A program made the position numbers and the translations under genes. From contig ML769436.1 of the NCBI GenBank assembly GCA_009733575.1, forward strand, positions 210,010 to 274,009: a stretch of 64,000 bases of DNA. The letters are read 5' to 3'. Under the pieces are notes generated by a model. It was given only the letters and a program-made list of their open reading frames with translations, had not been told where the DNA came from and did not search any database. This DNA comes from Gymnopus androsaceus JB14 (taxonomy: Eukaryota > Basidiomycota > Agaricomycetes > Agaricales > Omphalotaceae). Every line of letters begins with the position of its first letter. The stretch's first letter is position 1. Positions 11,182 to 27,900 of this stretch are shown one piece after another.

Positions 11182-11577
11182 AGAGAAGAGAAGTTTCGAA
11201 AGAGAAGAGCTTGAGTGGCTTATGACTGGAATGGGGATGAATGAGGATCATTGATTCATGAAAGTAGCGGTAAGCGCTTCTGTCCAGATACGCCGAACAA
11301 AAAGATCAACAAAAAAATTTCGTGTCCGCGAGAGTCTCTAGTTTTAGGTACTGGAATCCGGAACTTTCGGTTACGAATTTGTGCTGCCAAATTACTATTA
11401 GAATTAGTTTTGCCACTACTTAGTCGAGTAAAGACGCCCGAGAACTGTGGCGTTGTTCCGGCACGTGCAGATCCTGAAAAGGAATCTAAATGGCCAAAAA
11501 CGGAGATTGAATCGTCACGGCTCTTTGCTTCTGCGACGATCCAAAGACTGTGTGTGTGTCATCAGAATTGCAAATGG

Positions 11578-11585
11578 TATATAAA
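11578..11585 (+). promoter_or_regulatory. TATA box of the P450 gene
   Basis: TATATAAA lies 77 bp upstream of the ATG at 11662, a good distance for a fungal TATA promoter with a pyrimidine-rich leader (ctttctttcttcaacc) between. Confidence 0.6.
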
Positions 11586-11661
11586 CAAACAACTGGGGAT
11601 TTTTTGGGCTCATTCCCTTTCTTTCTTCAACCACCACCATCGCGATCTCCCTTTGCCGCCA

Positions 11662-13660
11662 ATGTCTTACTTCGCTATCGTCCACAGTCTCGCCCTTTGC
11701 GTCGTCCTCATTCTCACCGCCTACGCTATTCTCAAAGGCTTCTACAACATTTTCTTGCATCCTCTTAGCGCGATCCCTGGTCCTTGGTACGCGGCAGCCT
11801 CAGATTTTTGGCTTACAATACATGTGGTTCGTCTCGAGCAATGCAAAGTCGTTCAATCGTTATTCGAAAAATACGGCCCAGTCGTTCGAGTCGGTCCCAA
11901 CAAGGTTTTCTTCAACGACATGTCTTCCACGCGAAATGTCTACTCTGTTCACAAATTCGACAAGAGCGAGTACTATAAAAGCCTTCTCACGTATGTGCAT
12001 TCATTTTCATCAACAGCGAGCTCGTTTCTGACCAGATCTTGCAGGAACAACAACGACCACGCGTAAGTCTATTGCTGGCGACGCGTTTTCTCGATTTTCT
12101 TATCTGATTCTTCTAGTATGACCACTCTCGAACACGCTCCTCATTCTATGCGCCGCAAAGGTTACGCTCCACACTACGTTCCCGCCAACCTCGCCAAATT
12201 CCAGCCAGAAATGCACGAGCCTATGTTAGAGCTCGTCAATGTAAGCTCTTTTACCTCTTTTGACATCGTCACGAATAACGCCAACATTGTCTCTCGCTAG
12301 AACGTCAGTAACCTCGCCGGAAAGACCTCCATCGAATGCCTAAACCTTTTCCGAAATCTCATGGTCGACGTTATCGTCTCAACATCTTACGGCTATCGCA
12401 TCAACGCTGTCAAGAAATGGGCCACTGACAACGAGGACCCTCTCTCGACGGCCATCGGTGACTTTCCCAAACGCGGTATTTTGGTACATTTTCTTTTGGC
12501 ACATTTTACTCGTCTTCTAATAGCCTCGTGTAGCGAAGCGTCGTTCCTATCTGGGCATGGAACTTGGTCTGCCGTATTCCCATTGCTCGATGGCGCCAAC
12601 TGTGTGATTCGGATAGGATCATGGCAGAGGTATGCTTCTAGGACCTCGTCTGGAACATTTTACCAACTTGTTCCGCTTCTAGTTTGTGAGCGAACGCGTT
12701 TACCAGGCTCGTAGCGACTTGGACTCTGCCAAGCCCGACCAATCTTCCGACACTGTTCCCTTGCTCCATCGCCTTCTCAAGCACCGTTATTCTTCGACTG
12801 GACAGTTGATGCCTGAGAACGATATCATTTCCGAAGCTATGGGTCATATGTAGGTCATCTTGGCTCATTCTAGCGCGACCATTCAATCAACCTTTGCCTA
12901 TAGGATCGCTGGGTCTGACACTACCTCGATCTCGCTCTCGTACTTCCTCTGGGAAATGTCTCGTCGCCCTGATATTACCGCTAAGCTTCAGGCTGAACTT
13001 GACGAGGCTATGCCCAACGCTCATGTCATTCCCGACATCTCTGTCCTCCAGAAACTTCCTTACCTCAACGCGTTCATTAAAGAAGGTTTGTGTTAGCTAC
13101 GTTCACTTGTTGATCATTGCTTTAACTGTCGTTTTAGGTCTCCGAATCTATTCCGCCGCGCCCAGCCCACTTGAGCGTGTCGTCCCTGAATCTTCTTCCT
13201 CCAAGTCAGGCATCACCAACGAAGGTTTCGATCTCATGGGATTTGAACTTCCTCCCGGTACCGTTGTCGCTACGCAAGCTTGGTCGATGCATCGTAACGC
13301 AGCTATTTTCCCTTCACCGGATACTTTCTCTCCTGAACGCTGGCTCGAGACCGACCAACCTGGATCCGCTGAGCGTCTGGCTCAAATGCAGCAAAGCATG
13401 ATGCCCTTTGGTACCGGTTCCCGAGTATGCGGCGGTCAGAACCTGGCGCAGATGATGCTCAAGCTCATTCTCGCAGCCATGGTAAGAAACTTTGATGTTG
13501 TCGCGCCATCCGAGACCAACGAAAAGAGTATGGAAATCAAGGACAGCTTCGTAGGTTATCTTTCTTCGATCGCTTTTCTTTCACTCACTTGTCATCTATC
13601 TAGGTTATCTTCCCCTCTGCAATGGAGTGCAAACTCATCTTCAATCCACGTTCCTCGTGA
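11662..13660 (+). CDS. Cytochrome P450 monooxygenase
   Basis: ER-anchored class II fungal P450 that would use NADPH and a P450 reductase to hydroxylate an unknown substrate. Nine exons: 11662-11990, 12045-12062 (18-bp microexon), 12117-12240, 12301-12483, 12534-12629, 12683-12849, 12904-13085, 13138-13550, 13604-13660. They total 522 residues with every junction in phase. An N-terminal membrane helix (ALCVVLILTAYAIL) is followed by the proline hinge AIPGPWYAA. The I-helix oxygen motif is AGSDTTSIS. The K-helix ExxR is EGLR, split by intron 7. The meander reads FSPERW. The heme loop FGTGSRVCGG carries the cysteine ligand. The protein looks active, and the gene stands alone with no biosynthetic cluster visible. 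The exact CYP family cannot be assigned by eye. Confidence 0.95.
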
Positions 13661-16105
13661 ACGGGCTACCCTTTTCATTCGCATCCGCCTTATTTGTCTT
13701 GGTTTCTTTCGTTTGGTTATTGTTTTTTCGGTCTTTGAAGCTTGCTATCGCTGTTCACTTGCTATTACTATCGCGCGCCGCCTTCCGTGTTATCGTCTTC
13801 GTTCTTCATCGCTTCCCTACATCTTTCTGTACCTCCACTGATTGATTGCAGACCAATACCCCCCAAAAGTCAAACCTTCTCTTCGATGTGCACCCTCCCT
13901 CCTGATTCTATTTACATTACATCCTTACCCTACCCTATCTTATCATCGATGACCGTCTTCTTTCATGGGAGCGTCATTGAGTTAATCTTTCGAGGATTGC
14001 ACACTTACCAGTTTACAGTTTCTACTTTAGCATTGGGTCATCTGGATCTATCTTCCTTTCTATATCCACCTATCTACCTTTAAGTGGAGAGGTTAATACT
14101 ACTTACGTCCCTTCCCATCGTCTGTTGGATGTATACTTCTTACTTTCTCTTAACCTTGCGTCCCTGCGTCCCCTTTTCCCCCTTGATGTAGCGTTAGACA
14201 ACGCGCACTTGTTGTTGTAATTTTTATGTATTATAATGAAGGCTCTCTTTTTGGATCGATTCTACTCGACGGCAAGGTTGGTGCCATGATAACTACTGTA
14301 CGCCTAAACAGGACAAAGGCTGTAAGCCGAAGCTCAAACTCAAGCTCAAGATCTCAAGGCTGAGATAGGATCATCAGATTCGGCGACGGCCTCAGAACTT
14401 AGATGATCATGTACTCAAAGGTCATCAGAGCGCCGCGGGGTTTTGGTTTCGTAAAGTTAAACGACTTCACAGCGTACCCCAACTCAAGCTCGACGGAAAT
14501 CATAACCCCAGAGAAGGGGTAGGGAGAAGATAGCAGACTTGAAGGAAAGATGAGAATACGAAAGATCGAGATACTTGGAAGGCACTGTGGCAACGAGGCG
14601 CGGGCATAAGTACGCACAGTACTGCTACTCCAGCATGCATACATCTTAGTTTTGAGTGGACCAATGAGATTTTGTGCGGATGTAGCGCTGGGTAGCATAC
14701 GGGCCAGGACTCGAGGCAAAAGTCACTGCATCAATTGTACTGCCTCGAGATTCAGGTAGAAATGAGTATCCTGATCTTCGTTTTGGTATACAACCCCATT
14801 TCCGGCTCCGACTCCCGTTGCGGCTGGATGTATGCGTTATATTATCTTCTCCGTCTTAAATCCATGGCAGAACGCCAACAAAAGAGATTATGCGACGGAT
14901 TTTAGCTTCTACAGGAGCTACACCTAGGGTGAGAATAGCGTCAAAGCGTCAAATATCAGTCTAGCAGGCGCAGAGCTCGGAGCACATTTACTTTTTTTGA
15001 AATCGAGTCTTACATCTCTTGGAATCCCGATTCATTTAGCATCTGAGTCGTAATGAATTTGAACGAAAAATCATGTTATTATCACTACCTGGTGTCTGAG
15101 ATCTGAGGATGTACTAGTTATTCGATTCCGTGTTAGAAATGCATTAGTTAGTGCATATCTGAATCCGGCGTCCGCCACTGACCACCGACGAATAAAATTT
15201 ATATTTTGACTGGAGACAACGACTTGGACCTGCGAGTTTGAAAAAGACTTGAACTGACACTTGGCGGAGACTGACGGGGGCGTCATTAGAGACGTGGGCT
15301 TTGAGGAGAAGGAAATGACCCCTGGTGAAACGAGACGAGAAAAATACAGTATAACAGGGCGGGGCGTTGAGCATGTAGTGACTATTTCGAATGCAATATA
15401 TAGATAAAACATAGACTCGGATGTTTTGCAGTGTACCGGATCATACGGGTTGACCAGCCAGCGTAGGCTTACTAGAGTGTAAAGCTTGACTTCTGTCGGC
15501 CCCGGAGCCCAGTAGGCCACAGCATGAACGCAGCCGTAGCTTCCTTACACATTTGAAGTCTGATTTGAGGGGCGTACGTTGTTGGTAAGTACAAAACTTG
15601 AAGGACGTATACTGTAGTCAAAGCCAGGGTATTGGCAGGGGCGCATGAGCTAGTTGTAAGAAGCTTTTCTCTTATCTCTCGATTGATTACAGTGAGAGAA
15701 AGGATCTGGCGTAGGATCTCGGAAGCGCAGGCAGTTTTATTGCTCGACGTCGGGCCTTGTACTGAGCAAAGTCCGGAAGGCTAAAGAGAATGCCATAAAT
15801 GGGCAGGTGGCAAGTCCCGTTGACACAACTGAGAGTTTCAGGAACCTAAAGCCCGGCGAGAGATATTCGAAACCTGGAGGTTCAAAAGGAGGACAAGACA
15901 TCAAACCAGTTCAATGCCGCGAGGCGGTAAGGTTTCGGGGGCCACATCGAGGTACTTCCAGCGGGGAGTCAGGGTCCAAGCCCCGACATTGCGGCCTATC
16001 GGCTGGAACTCTGAATTTATAATGGGAGCAATAGTGAATACACATATATAATACTTGTACAACATCAGAATCCGAAAGCAATATAAAGATAATGAGAAAG
16101 ACAGT
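13661..16105. other. Intergenic region, no supported gene
   Basis: Pyrimidine-rich 3' flank of the P450 (about 13.66-14.2 kb), then mixed sequence. Open frames at 14399-14719 and 15071-15520 (minus) lack motifs and introns and read as chance. The 3' end of SMC3 lies at the right border, so this is the shared downstream side of two genes. Confidence 0.5.
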
Positions 16106-20527
<4,422 letters not shown>

Positions 20528-20630
20528 GGCGCGCGCAGGTGGTTGAGGAAGAGAAGAGACGCGCTGCAACACGCATGTGACAAAATTTCAAGTCATATTG
20601 CTCATCACTCGTAACTTGACTTGAATTCTA
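20528..20630. promoter_or_regulatory. 103-bp bidirectional promoter between SMC3 and SWA2
   Basis: The start codons at 20527 (minus) and 20631 (plus) are divergent and 103 bp apart. The interval holds gcgcgcaggtggttgagg and acacgcatgtgac but no clear TATA box. Confidence 0.55.
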
Positions 20631-23090
20631 ATGGCAGATTCCTTTGCTGATCTTTGGAATTCTGCAGCTCCTTCCAAACCAACCTCTCCGCCTCAGAAAC
20701 TGGGCTCACTTTCAACCCAGCAGGCCAATCCATCTTATCCTCGACGTCCTCAGAATGATTTGTTTTCCCAGCTTTCCTCCGCAGGCTCTTCTGCTTCCAA
20801 TTCTCGTTCGGCAACCCCCCCTACGCTAGCTGCAAAACCTACGACAAAACTCTTCTGCCCAAACTGGAGATGCGTTTAGCGGTCTATTCGGCGCTGGCTC
20901 GTCTCTGGCCGCGAACCGGTCTACTGCCAATATGACTATCGCGGAGCGCGCAGCTTTGGTTGAAAAGGAGCGGGTAAATAGTCTGCTGCAGCAACGCCAG
21001 ACTCTGCAGAAACAAGCCTCAACTCCCTCTGCATGGGATGGCTTAGATAGCCTTGGAAGTAAGACCTTTGCCACGTCAGCTCCTAAAGAGGAAGACGATT
21101 GGGGACTCGGGGATTTTGCTGCTCCTGCTGCTCCGGCAGCTGCTTCAAATGCGCTACTGGACATGGACGAATTTTCTGCACTCGATGACGCAGGTCGAGC
21201 CTCTCCAGGTAAAGACTTTGACTTTGGAACGAGAGAGGATACGGACGATGATATCCTCGGAGATTTGAGTCGACCTGTAGAGTCTATACAAAGAGAAAAA
21301 CAGCAGAAAACTACGGCAAGTACATGTTCAGTCGTTTGGAATGATAATCATAATAATCATGATTTACAGACCCCTCCATCTCGCACTCAAAGTCCTCCTC
21401 CTCATGTCCTCGGTCAACTAATCGAGATGGGATTTTCCATTACCCAAGCTCGTACCGCACTTGCCTCTACCGATTCAGGGCAGGATGTTCAGGCTGCCTT
21501 GGAGATTTTAATCGCCAACGGAGCAACCAGTGCCCAAGGACCTAGTGAGGAAGGATGGGATAGCGATGATGAAGAACGAGGCTTCACTGGCGGCAGATCT
21601 CAACGTCGACGCTCTCCTTCTCCAGTTCAAGAACCCCAGCCGCGTCCACGTCGCGATAGACAGATTGCTCAGCAAAAGCAGCTTGAACGCGAACGTAACG
21701 CGCCGTCTCCATCATCGCAGCAAGGAGGTCTGCAGGCCGATAAAATCTTGGCCCAGGCCTCGGAGATTGGTTTCACCTTGTTCAATCGCGCAAACGCAGT
21801 GTGGAAGGAGGGAAGAGAGAAGGTTCAGAAAGTTTACGAGGAAAGAATGGCTGCGGGGTCGGAAGATGGGAAAGGGAGCGGTCGATCCACACCAACTAAT
21901 ACAAAACCAAAGTGGATGCAAGAAGGGTTTGGAGATGTCGAGGAGGTACCTGGACCTTCTAGGAAGCCGAAAGCGATGAAACCAGCTCAGCCTACAGAGG
22001 AACTGGATTTGTTTTCCGATGCTACTGCGAATCTACCTAGCACCACTGGCGTTTATGTCTCCAAGTTTAGACATGCGAAACCTAAAGCACCAGTGCCGCC
22101 GCCTCGGTCGTTATCACCCGCACCACCGCCTCCACCACATCCCATCACCACCGTTTCTGCTTCTAGCTCTGCCATTTTCTCATCACAGCAGTCAAAGTCT
22201 TCTGGCACCAGTTTCTTTAAACTCGGCGACTTTCCTGCCGCCGAGACCGCTTACACCCGTGCTATCGACGCTCTTCCTGCTGGTCATGCGCTGCTAATAC
22301 CGCTGTATAACAATCGAGCGTTGGTGAGACTAAAGGTGGGAGATGTCAATGGTGTAGTGGGCGACACTGGTCAAGTGGAGGAGCTCATCGGAGGTGTGGG
22401 GAGCTTGAGGGAAGAGTTGAAGAGAGGTAATGGAGGGAAGATTTCTGTTGCTGGTCAAGAGGAAGTAAATCTCGGTGACGCACTGGTTAAAGCGTGGAAG
22501 AGAAGAGCAGAGGCGATGGAAGGACGAGAGAAGTGGGAAGAGGCGGGAAAGCATTGGGAGAAAGTCGCTGGTGCTGAGTGGGCCGGCCAGAGTGTCAGAG
22601 GGGAGGGTGCTAGAGGTGCTGGGAGGTGTCGGAAGATGCACCAGCAAGGCACCGAACCGCCCAAATCCAAACGCAAGCCCAAACCGAAACCTGTTGCAGC
22701 TGCTCCTCTCGTCGAGCTCCTACGCCTCCTTCACAAGCGGTGGATTCTCTTCGCGCCGCCAACGAAGCTGCAGAATCGGAGGATTTACAGCGGCATGCAC
22801 TGAAGGATAGTGTCGAGGCTAGATTGCAGGCTTGGAAGGGAGGGAAGGAAACCAACATTCGGGCTTTGCTGGCGTCGTTGGACACGATTCTGTGGCCAGA
22901 ACTCGGTGTTCAGAAACTCAGCATGGCAGAGCTGATCAGCGAGGGTCAGGTAAAGGTAAAGTATATGAAGTCGATTGCAAAGGTACATCCCGACAAGCTC
23001 AACACGGCCAACTCGACTGTGGAACAAAGGATGATCGCGGGCGGGGTATTCGGTGCACTTAACGAAGCTTGGAATGCTTCAAAGTCGTAG
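20631..23090 (+). CDS. SWA2: Auxilin-like clathrin uncoating factor (UBA-TPR-J protein; two frame breaks)
   Basis: Swa2/auxilin recruits Hsp70 through its J domain to strip clathrin coats and affects ER structure. Start MADSFADLWNSAAPSKP, stop at 23088-23090. Order: Ser/Pro-rich N-terminus with acidic clathrin-binding-type patches (EDDWGLGDF, MDEFSALDD); UBA domain (HVLGQLIEMGFSITQAR ... AALEILIANG); linker; TPR region (FFKLGDFPAAETAYTRAID, IPLYNNRALVRLKVGDV); GAGRCRKM; Lys/Pro linker; C-terminal J domain with the HPD motif in SIAKVHPDKLNT, ending EAWNASKS. The frame changes twice: an extra base near 20834-20848 and a missing base near 22700-22712. Intron 21316-21369 (54 bp, GC donor gcaagt, cag acceptor) is also readable in frame, so it could be retained. 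Divergent from SMC3, convergent with RPL41. Confidence 0.85.
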
Positions 23091-23328
23091 GATTAGACAT
23101 TTAAATGTGTACTCGATCTTATGGATGTAATACAAAAATTGCATTTTTTTCATTCTCGATTTTGGGATGTAAAGCACGAATGACACAACGAAAGCAACGC
23201 TGAACAACGAAAACGAGGGTAAGATGATACACAGACAACGTGAGTGAAATGTCGTTGACGTCAAATCCATCCTCGACCCGGGTGCAGCGATTTTGGAGGT
23301 GACTGCAGTCGTTATTATGTCAAGTCGT

Positions 23329-23468
23329 TTACTCTGCAATAAGAAGGAAATGTAAGAAATCAACCCAAAAACGAAAAGGAAAACGGATAACGCACTGGAG
23401 CGAGCCCTCATTTTTCTGCGTTTGCGCCTAAGCCTGCGAGAGCGTTTTTTCTTCCACTTCTCTCTCAT
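23329..23468 (-). CDS. RPL41: 60S ribosomal protein L41 (25 residues)
   Basis: Smallest ribosomal protein, a basic helix at the subunit interface. Exon 23468-23396 encodes MREKWKKKRSRRLRRKRRKM then RARS and the first base of the last codon. Intron 23334-23395 (62 bp, gtgcgt...ttgcag) splits that codon. Exon 23333-23329 supplies AG plus TAA, giving a final lysine and stop. The result matches the invariant 25-residue pattern (M-R-x-K-W-x-K-K-R-x-R-R-L-x-R-K-R-R-K-M-R-A-R-S-K). If the intron were read through, a spurious frame of 129 residues would appear, so automated annotation may miss or mis-call it. A further intron probably lies in the 5' leader. Confidence 0.95.
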
Positions 23469-23469
23469 A

Positions 23470-23518
23470 CTAGAAGTAAGGTCAGCATTAAAAGTCAGAC
23501 TGAGAAAAATCGACGTAC
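23470..23518 (-). other. Probable 5' UTR intron of RPL41
   Basis: Minus-strand gtacgt (donor at 23518) to ttctag (acceptor at 23470), 49 bp, ending one base before the ATG. Leader introns are common in ribosomal protein genes. Inferred from splice signals only. Confidence 0.55.
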
Positions 23519-23943
23519 GCGTTATCGAGTTATGGAAGTAAACTTGGATTCGTGGTAAAAAGCGAGCGTGCTATAAGGGAGCAAGTCCCGTGATACTGGG
23601 TAGTTTCACGGGATCAGATAAGCGCCCAAATTCTCACGCTTAGCGCCTGAATATAACCGTCTAATTCCTTCACCACCCTGTAAGACCCTGTACCACTCGA
23701 ACGAAACATAAGATCACAAAACATTGAGTGTAAGAAATATTTATCATGGCTATATCTAGCCTGGCACCAAGTTTGAACCCCAGTGGAAAGTCAGTGTGCT
23801 GGGATCTGCTTGTTTGCACAGTGGGTTGAGGGATGAGAGGACAGTGGACTAAACAAGCAGAGTGAGTATAAACTCAGTGGTGGTTAAACAATATATTATA
23901 AGTACCTAAATGAGTGGAGTGAGTATACTAAAAGTAGTCAGTC
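23519..23943. other. Border between gene-rich and transposon-rich DNA
   Basis: RPL41 upstream region, then a change near 23.7 kb to AT-rich, CpG-poor repetitive DNA. Contains a short inverted motif (tcccgtgatactgggtagtttcacggga) and a stretch (aactcagtggtggtt) similar to sequence beside the hAT element at 28.19 kb, probably part of the same copia LTR. Confidence 0.45.
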
Positions 23944-24890
23944 ATCAGCAAAACCTGGATGGTTGATAAGACATCTTAATACATTCTGGAGCAAGGGTAC
24001 CCTCTCCAGAGTGCTCCAGAGAGCTCAGAGCACTCAGAGCCATTCAATTGCTTTTTGATGGCTTTTTGATGGCTTTTTGACAGCTGTCAAACCTCATCAG
24101 CAAAACCTGGGTGTACTGTACAGAACTGGACAGTTCTGTACAGCACTCATAGCACCCATAGCAGCCATAGCAAGGTAGCCCTCTGTCCAGAACTATGGAG
24201 TGCTATGGATTGCTATGGATCACTATGGATTTCACGGGAACACCATCTGTCAGGCTCTATTCAATTCAAAATATATTAGTATTTTGAATTGTTTTGTTGG
24301 CTCTCGGCAAGACAAAAACAGTATGAAAATAATCATGGAATCGTATCATATTATTGTGGTCATTAGTAGTACAGTAGGACAATTAATACGGTAGTAGCAA
24401 AACTAGTAGAACGATTCCGAGACTAATATAACTATAAAATCAGAGGTAATGGCACTCATGCTGCCGAGAAATCAAACAGACATTGAATGAGACTACTTAC
24501 CGTGATGTCCAAATTAAAGCGGCTCAGGATTGCTGACTTCGAAGAAAAAAACAGAACTTGTCGAAGCTGCAACGGTTGGTTCTTACTTATATAGTGTTCG
24601 CGGGAGAAAATAATAGCTGTCAAACAGTGATGGCAGATGACAGCTCGCTCAAAGTTGCGGCGATCCCACAGGAGTTCATAGGAACTCATAGGAGCTCATA
24701 GCACTCCATAATTCTGTGGAGCACTATGGCTGCTATGATATGCTATGAGTTGCTATGACCTCCACCCAGGTTTTGCTGATGCTGTCCAAAAGCAATTGAA
24801 TGGCTCTGAGCTCTCTGGAGCTCTCTGGAGAGGGTACCCTTGCTCCAGAATGTATTAAGATTCCTTATCAACCATCCAGGTTTTGCTGAT
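23944..24890. mobile_element. Palindromic non-coding element with nested ATCAGCAAAACCTG termini
   Basis: Left arm from 23944 (atcagcaaaacctggatgg, then ttctggagcaagggtaccct) matches the reverse complement of the right arm ending at 24890. An inner pair of the same terminus lies at 24096 (atcagcaaaacctgggtg) and 24780. Arms total over 200 bp and include runs of the words ctatgg/catagc and agagctc. There is no open frame. No target duplication was found. Same family as 28899-29677 and 51910-52294. Confidence 0.8.
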
Positions 24891-24930
24891 GGTAAAATAA
24901 GTAGGTAGGAACAATGAACATACTCACAAC

Positions 24931-27900
24931 CAGTGTTGTCACCTAAGGGGTTATTAAGCCCAAAATTTGAAGCTAAGGCTTAAACACTTAATAAGGGCTT
25001 AGCCTTAACATGAATATTAAGGCTTAGGTAGAAGAAAAAAAAATCAACAATACAGCTACAATTAAGCATAGTCATCCCCAGAACCTTCAAGCTCTCCATC
25101 ATCTGGTGGTTCATCTGAATACTCTGCTGCAATGAGTTCCATCCTGAGTGCCTCCTCACTGACCTGCTTTCGTGCCTGTGATGTCACAAATTCCTCCAAA
25201 GGCTTTGTGATTTTGCCACCAAAGAGGTCTTCAAGCTTTATTGGCAACCAGCGATCTTTTCCGGCAGGTACTTCTGGGCCAGCATCATCATCTGTGTCCA
25301 TAAAATCAGCCTCTTGCTCCTCCACCATCCACTTTTTCAACTCCTTGCACCATGCAGCACCTGATTTGATGTATATTGACTTGGGCTTGTTGTCCTCCGA
25401 GTCCGAATCATTGGATAAAGTATAACGAGGAAGATCAAGCAATGCCGCAATCTTTTCATCACTGTGATTTTTCCGTTTTGAACGTTCATCATGCAGACCA
25501 TGTGAGATGTGCTCTGTCCGAATGCTCACACCCAGCTACCAATTTTTAAATAACCAAATCAAAAAAAATAAGAAGATGAACTAACCATTGACATCTTTTT
25601 AAGCTTTGGAAGCCCAAGGCGATTTTGCCGACAAGTTTTCTTGACTCCCAAGTCAGAAAATGTACATTCAGTACCTGCTGAGTTTAAAACCAGCTTTAAA
25701 AGCATGATTGCAAAGTCCACAAGCTCAGCAACAGCAGGAGAACCTTTCATGCTCTCCCAGAAGAGAATTGGATTACCTTCCTGTGGAATTAATTAGTAAT
25801 CTGATTGCTAAATATCCAACTTGAATGAGCTTACAAGTGTGTCCTCAAAAATGGATTTATTTTCTATCCATTCACCAAATTCACCACTGCCAGAAAGGTA
25901 AGTGAGGAAAGCTCGGGATATTTCTCAGTCCTTCTGTGTTTCTTCTTCTTCAAACCTCTCTTTCTCTTTAAGAGTCAAGGATTCAGGTGGAGATTGTGAC
26001 TTCATGCGTCGGTACAGCTTAAGAAAAGTGTCATAGTCAGTAGACTGTAATAAGGACTTCAATTGCACTTACTATCATGAATGATTTGAGTAAAGTGAGA
26101 TGTGTAGCTCTGGACTGATCTCCAAATTGATCCAGATGCTCAAATGGATTTAAAACCAGTGCAAAAATGTATACTGCTTGATCAAAGGCTTTCCACCGCT
26201 TCTCCAAATGTTTCTTCATCCCAGTAGCAACAGATTTATTTGGATGGTTGCCAAAGTGAAGATAAAGACCACCAAGACTGAGTAAGATGTGATCTGGTTG
26301 TCCACTATCTCCTTGGTTGATATTCACTGAGAAGCAGATTGGTTCAATATCATCAGCAACAGTCTGAAGGTTTTTCCAGAAATTACTGCTCTCAAGAAGC
26401 TCGCAATGTTCAGTTGCAGTCTGAATCATTTTTTCCTTCACTTTGGCATTCTTTTCTGCACCAACCTGTGCTGCAATGATAGCTGGTTTATTAAGAAATG
26501 CTGCATGTCGGAGGGGTTCCTTCAAGTCAAGAAGGCGTCAAAATGCAACAGAATGTGTTGTCCAGCGTGTAAGGTTAGCAGTGAGGTAGGCCAAAGCTTT
26601 ACCATTCTTTTCAATCTGAGCTTCATCAAAAATGTCCCAGACTTTTGTGTGATTGAGCAACCATCCCAACACCTCTGTTGCAGATTCTGCTGTCTCAGCT
26701 GCTTCCAGATTTTCTTTGAAGTAGTCTCCAAGTGCTAATCGAAACTGGAACACCTTGAGCATATAATATTATGATAGTGAGAGTACTAACCTGATGGCTG
26801 GAACAAGCAGGAGCAATAAGCCATGGTCATTGGATAACAAGAAGTTTGTGCCCCTTGCTACTCCCACCATCATCATCAGTGACAAACACCACTACAATGC
26901 ACTTGTACTCCTCCTCAGTTTCATCTATCATCCTCTCAAATGCTACACTCATTGAAGGACCATCCTTACAGTCCTTGTTTGACTTCTTTAAATCAATGAG
27001 GTATGACTGCAAGAGATAGCATAAGAATAGTCATTCTTTCAGTTGAATATAAGATAATGTACCTGAGAACCTATGGATGCATTGACCCCTGTAACTGAGT
27101 TTCGTGACTTATCCTTCCATCCATCAGTCCTAAATAGTCAACATTAGCTGAAGTTATTATGCGAAGAAGCAATATGAGCTCACGCAAGCACAACATACTC
27201 CCCTTCCAAAATCTTGTGCAGATCTTCATCAATTATTGCATGTTCATCATTTAGAAGACAACCAGCAAGTTCACGTCGTTCAGGAATCACTTCTCCAGCA
27301 TGGGAGCGCATCATAAGAAAAAGTTTGATGACCTCTGCATCAGAGGTCCAATGGAATGGGAGATTGGCGGAGATGGTTGCACGGATGAATTGGCATTTGA
27401 TAAGATTGACATCCTCGGGTGTGAATGGAATGTTAAGACCCTTCGGAAACTTCAGGGTTTTCTGAACATGTGTCTCCACTTGTGTGAGCTTTTTCCGCTT
27501 CTTTGGTCATGAAACTCCACTGTCTGACAACTCATCATTTCCATCAGAAGCAGCCATCTCTGACCCTTTCCCATCTCTTTCTTGCTTCGCAACTTTCCGT
27601 GCCTTTTTGGAGGCATGTGGGCATCGCTTGGATCCAATAAGATGTGCGATCATGGCAGATTTCTCGCCGTTGATGCTCGGAACATTTTCACAAGCTATTC
27701 AATCTTGCATTAAACATTATACATTAGCAAGGCAAATTCACGTACCTCCTTTGAACCAAGCATAAGTTATCTGTGAGATTTCTGCTCCATTTTCATCAAG
27801 CTCTATTGGCAAGCCTTCCGGTTGATGTTGTTTGAGGCAGGCAAGGCAGAAAGCATGATAATGTGAAGAGTTTTTCTTTTCACCCTGGTGGAAGAACTCC

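Noticed and set aside
10714..11251. A two-exon gene joining the overlapping minus frames upstream of the P450
   Set aside because: Several splice choices fit and no motif decides; kept only as a low-confidence single frame.
14399..15520. Open frames of 106 and 149 residues on the minus strand
   Set aside because: No domain, no matched introns, composition like intergenic DNA.
23079..23468. 129-residue basic membrane protein on the minus strand
   Set aside because: It is RPL41 read through its intron and 3' flank.
27507..27509. In-frame TGA codons in transposases read as selenocysteine or stop readthrough
   Set aside because: They occur in unrelated dead elements at CGA/TGG positions, and fungi of this group lack selenoprotein machinery.
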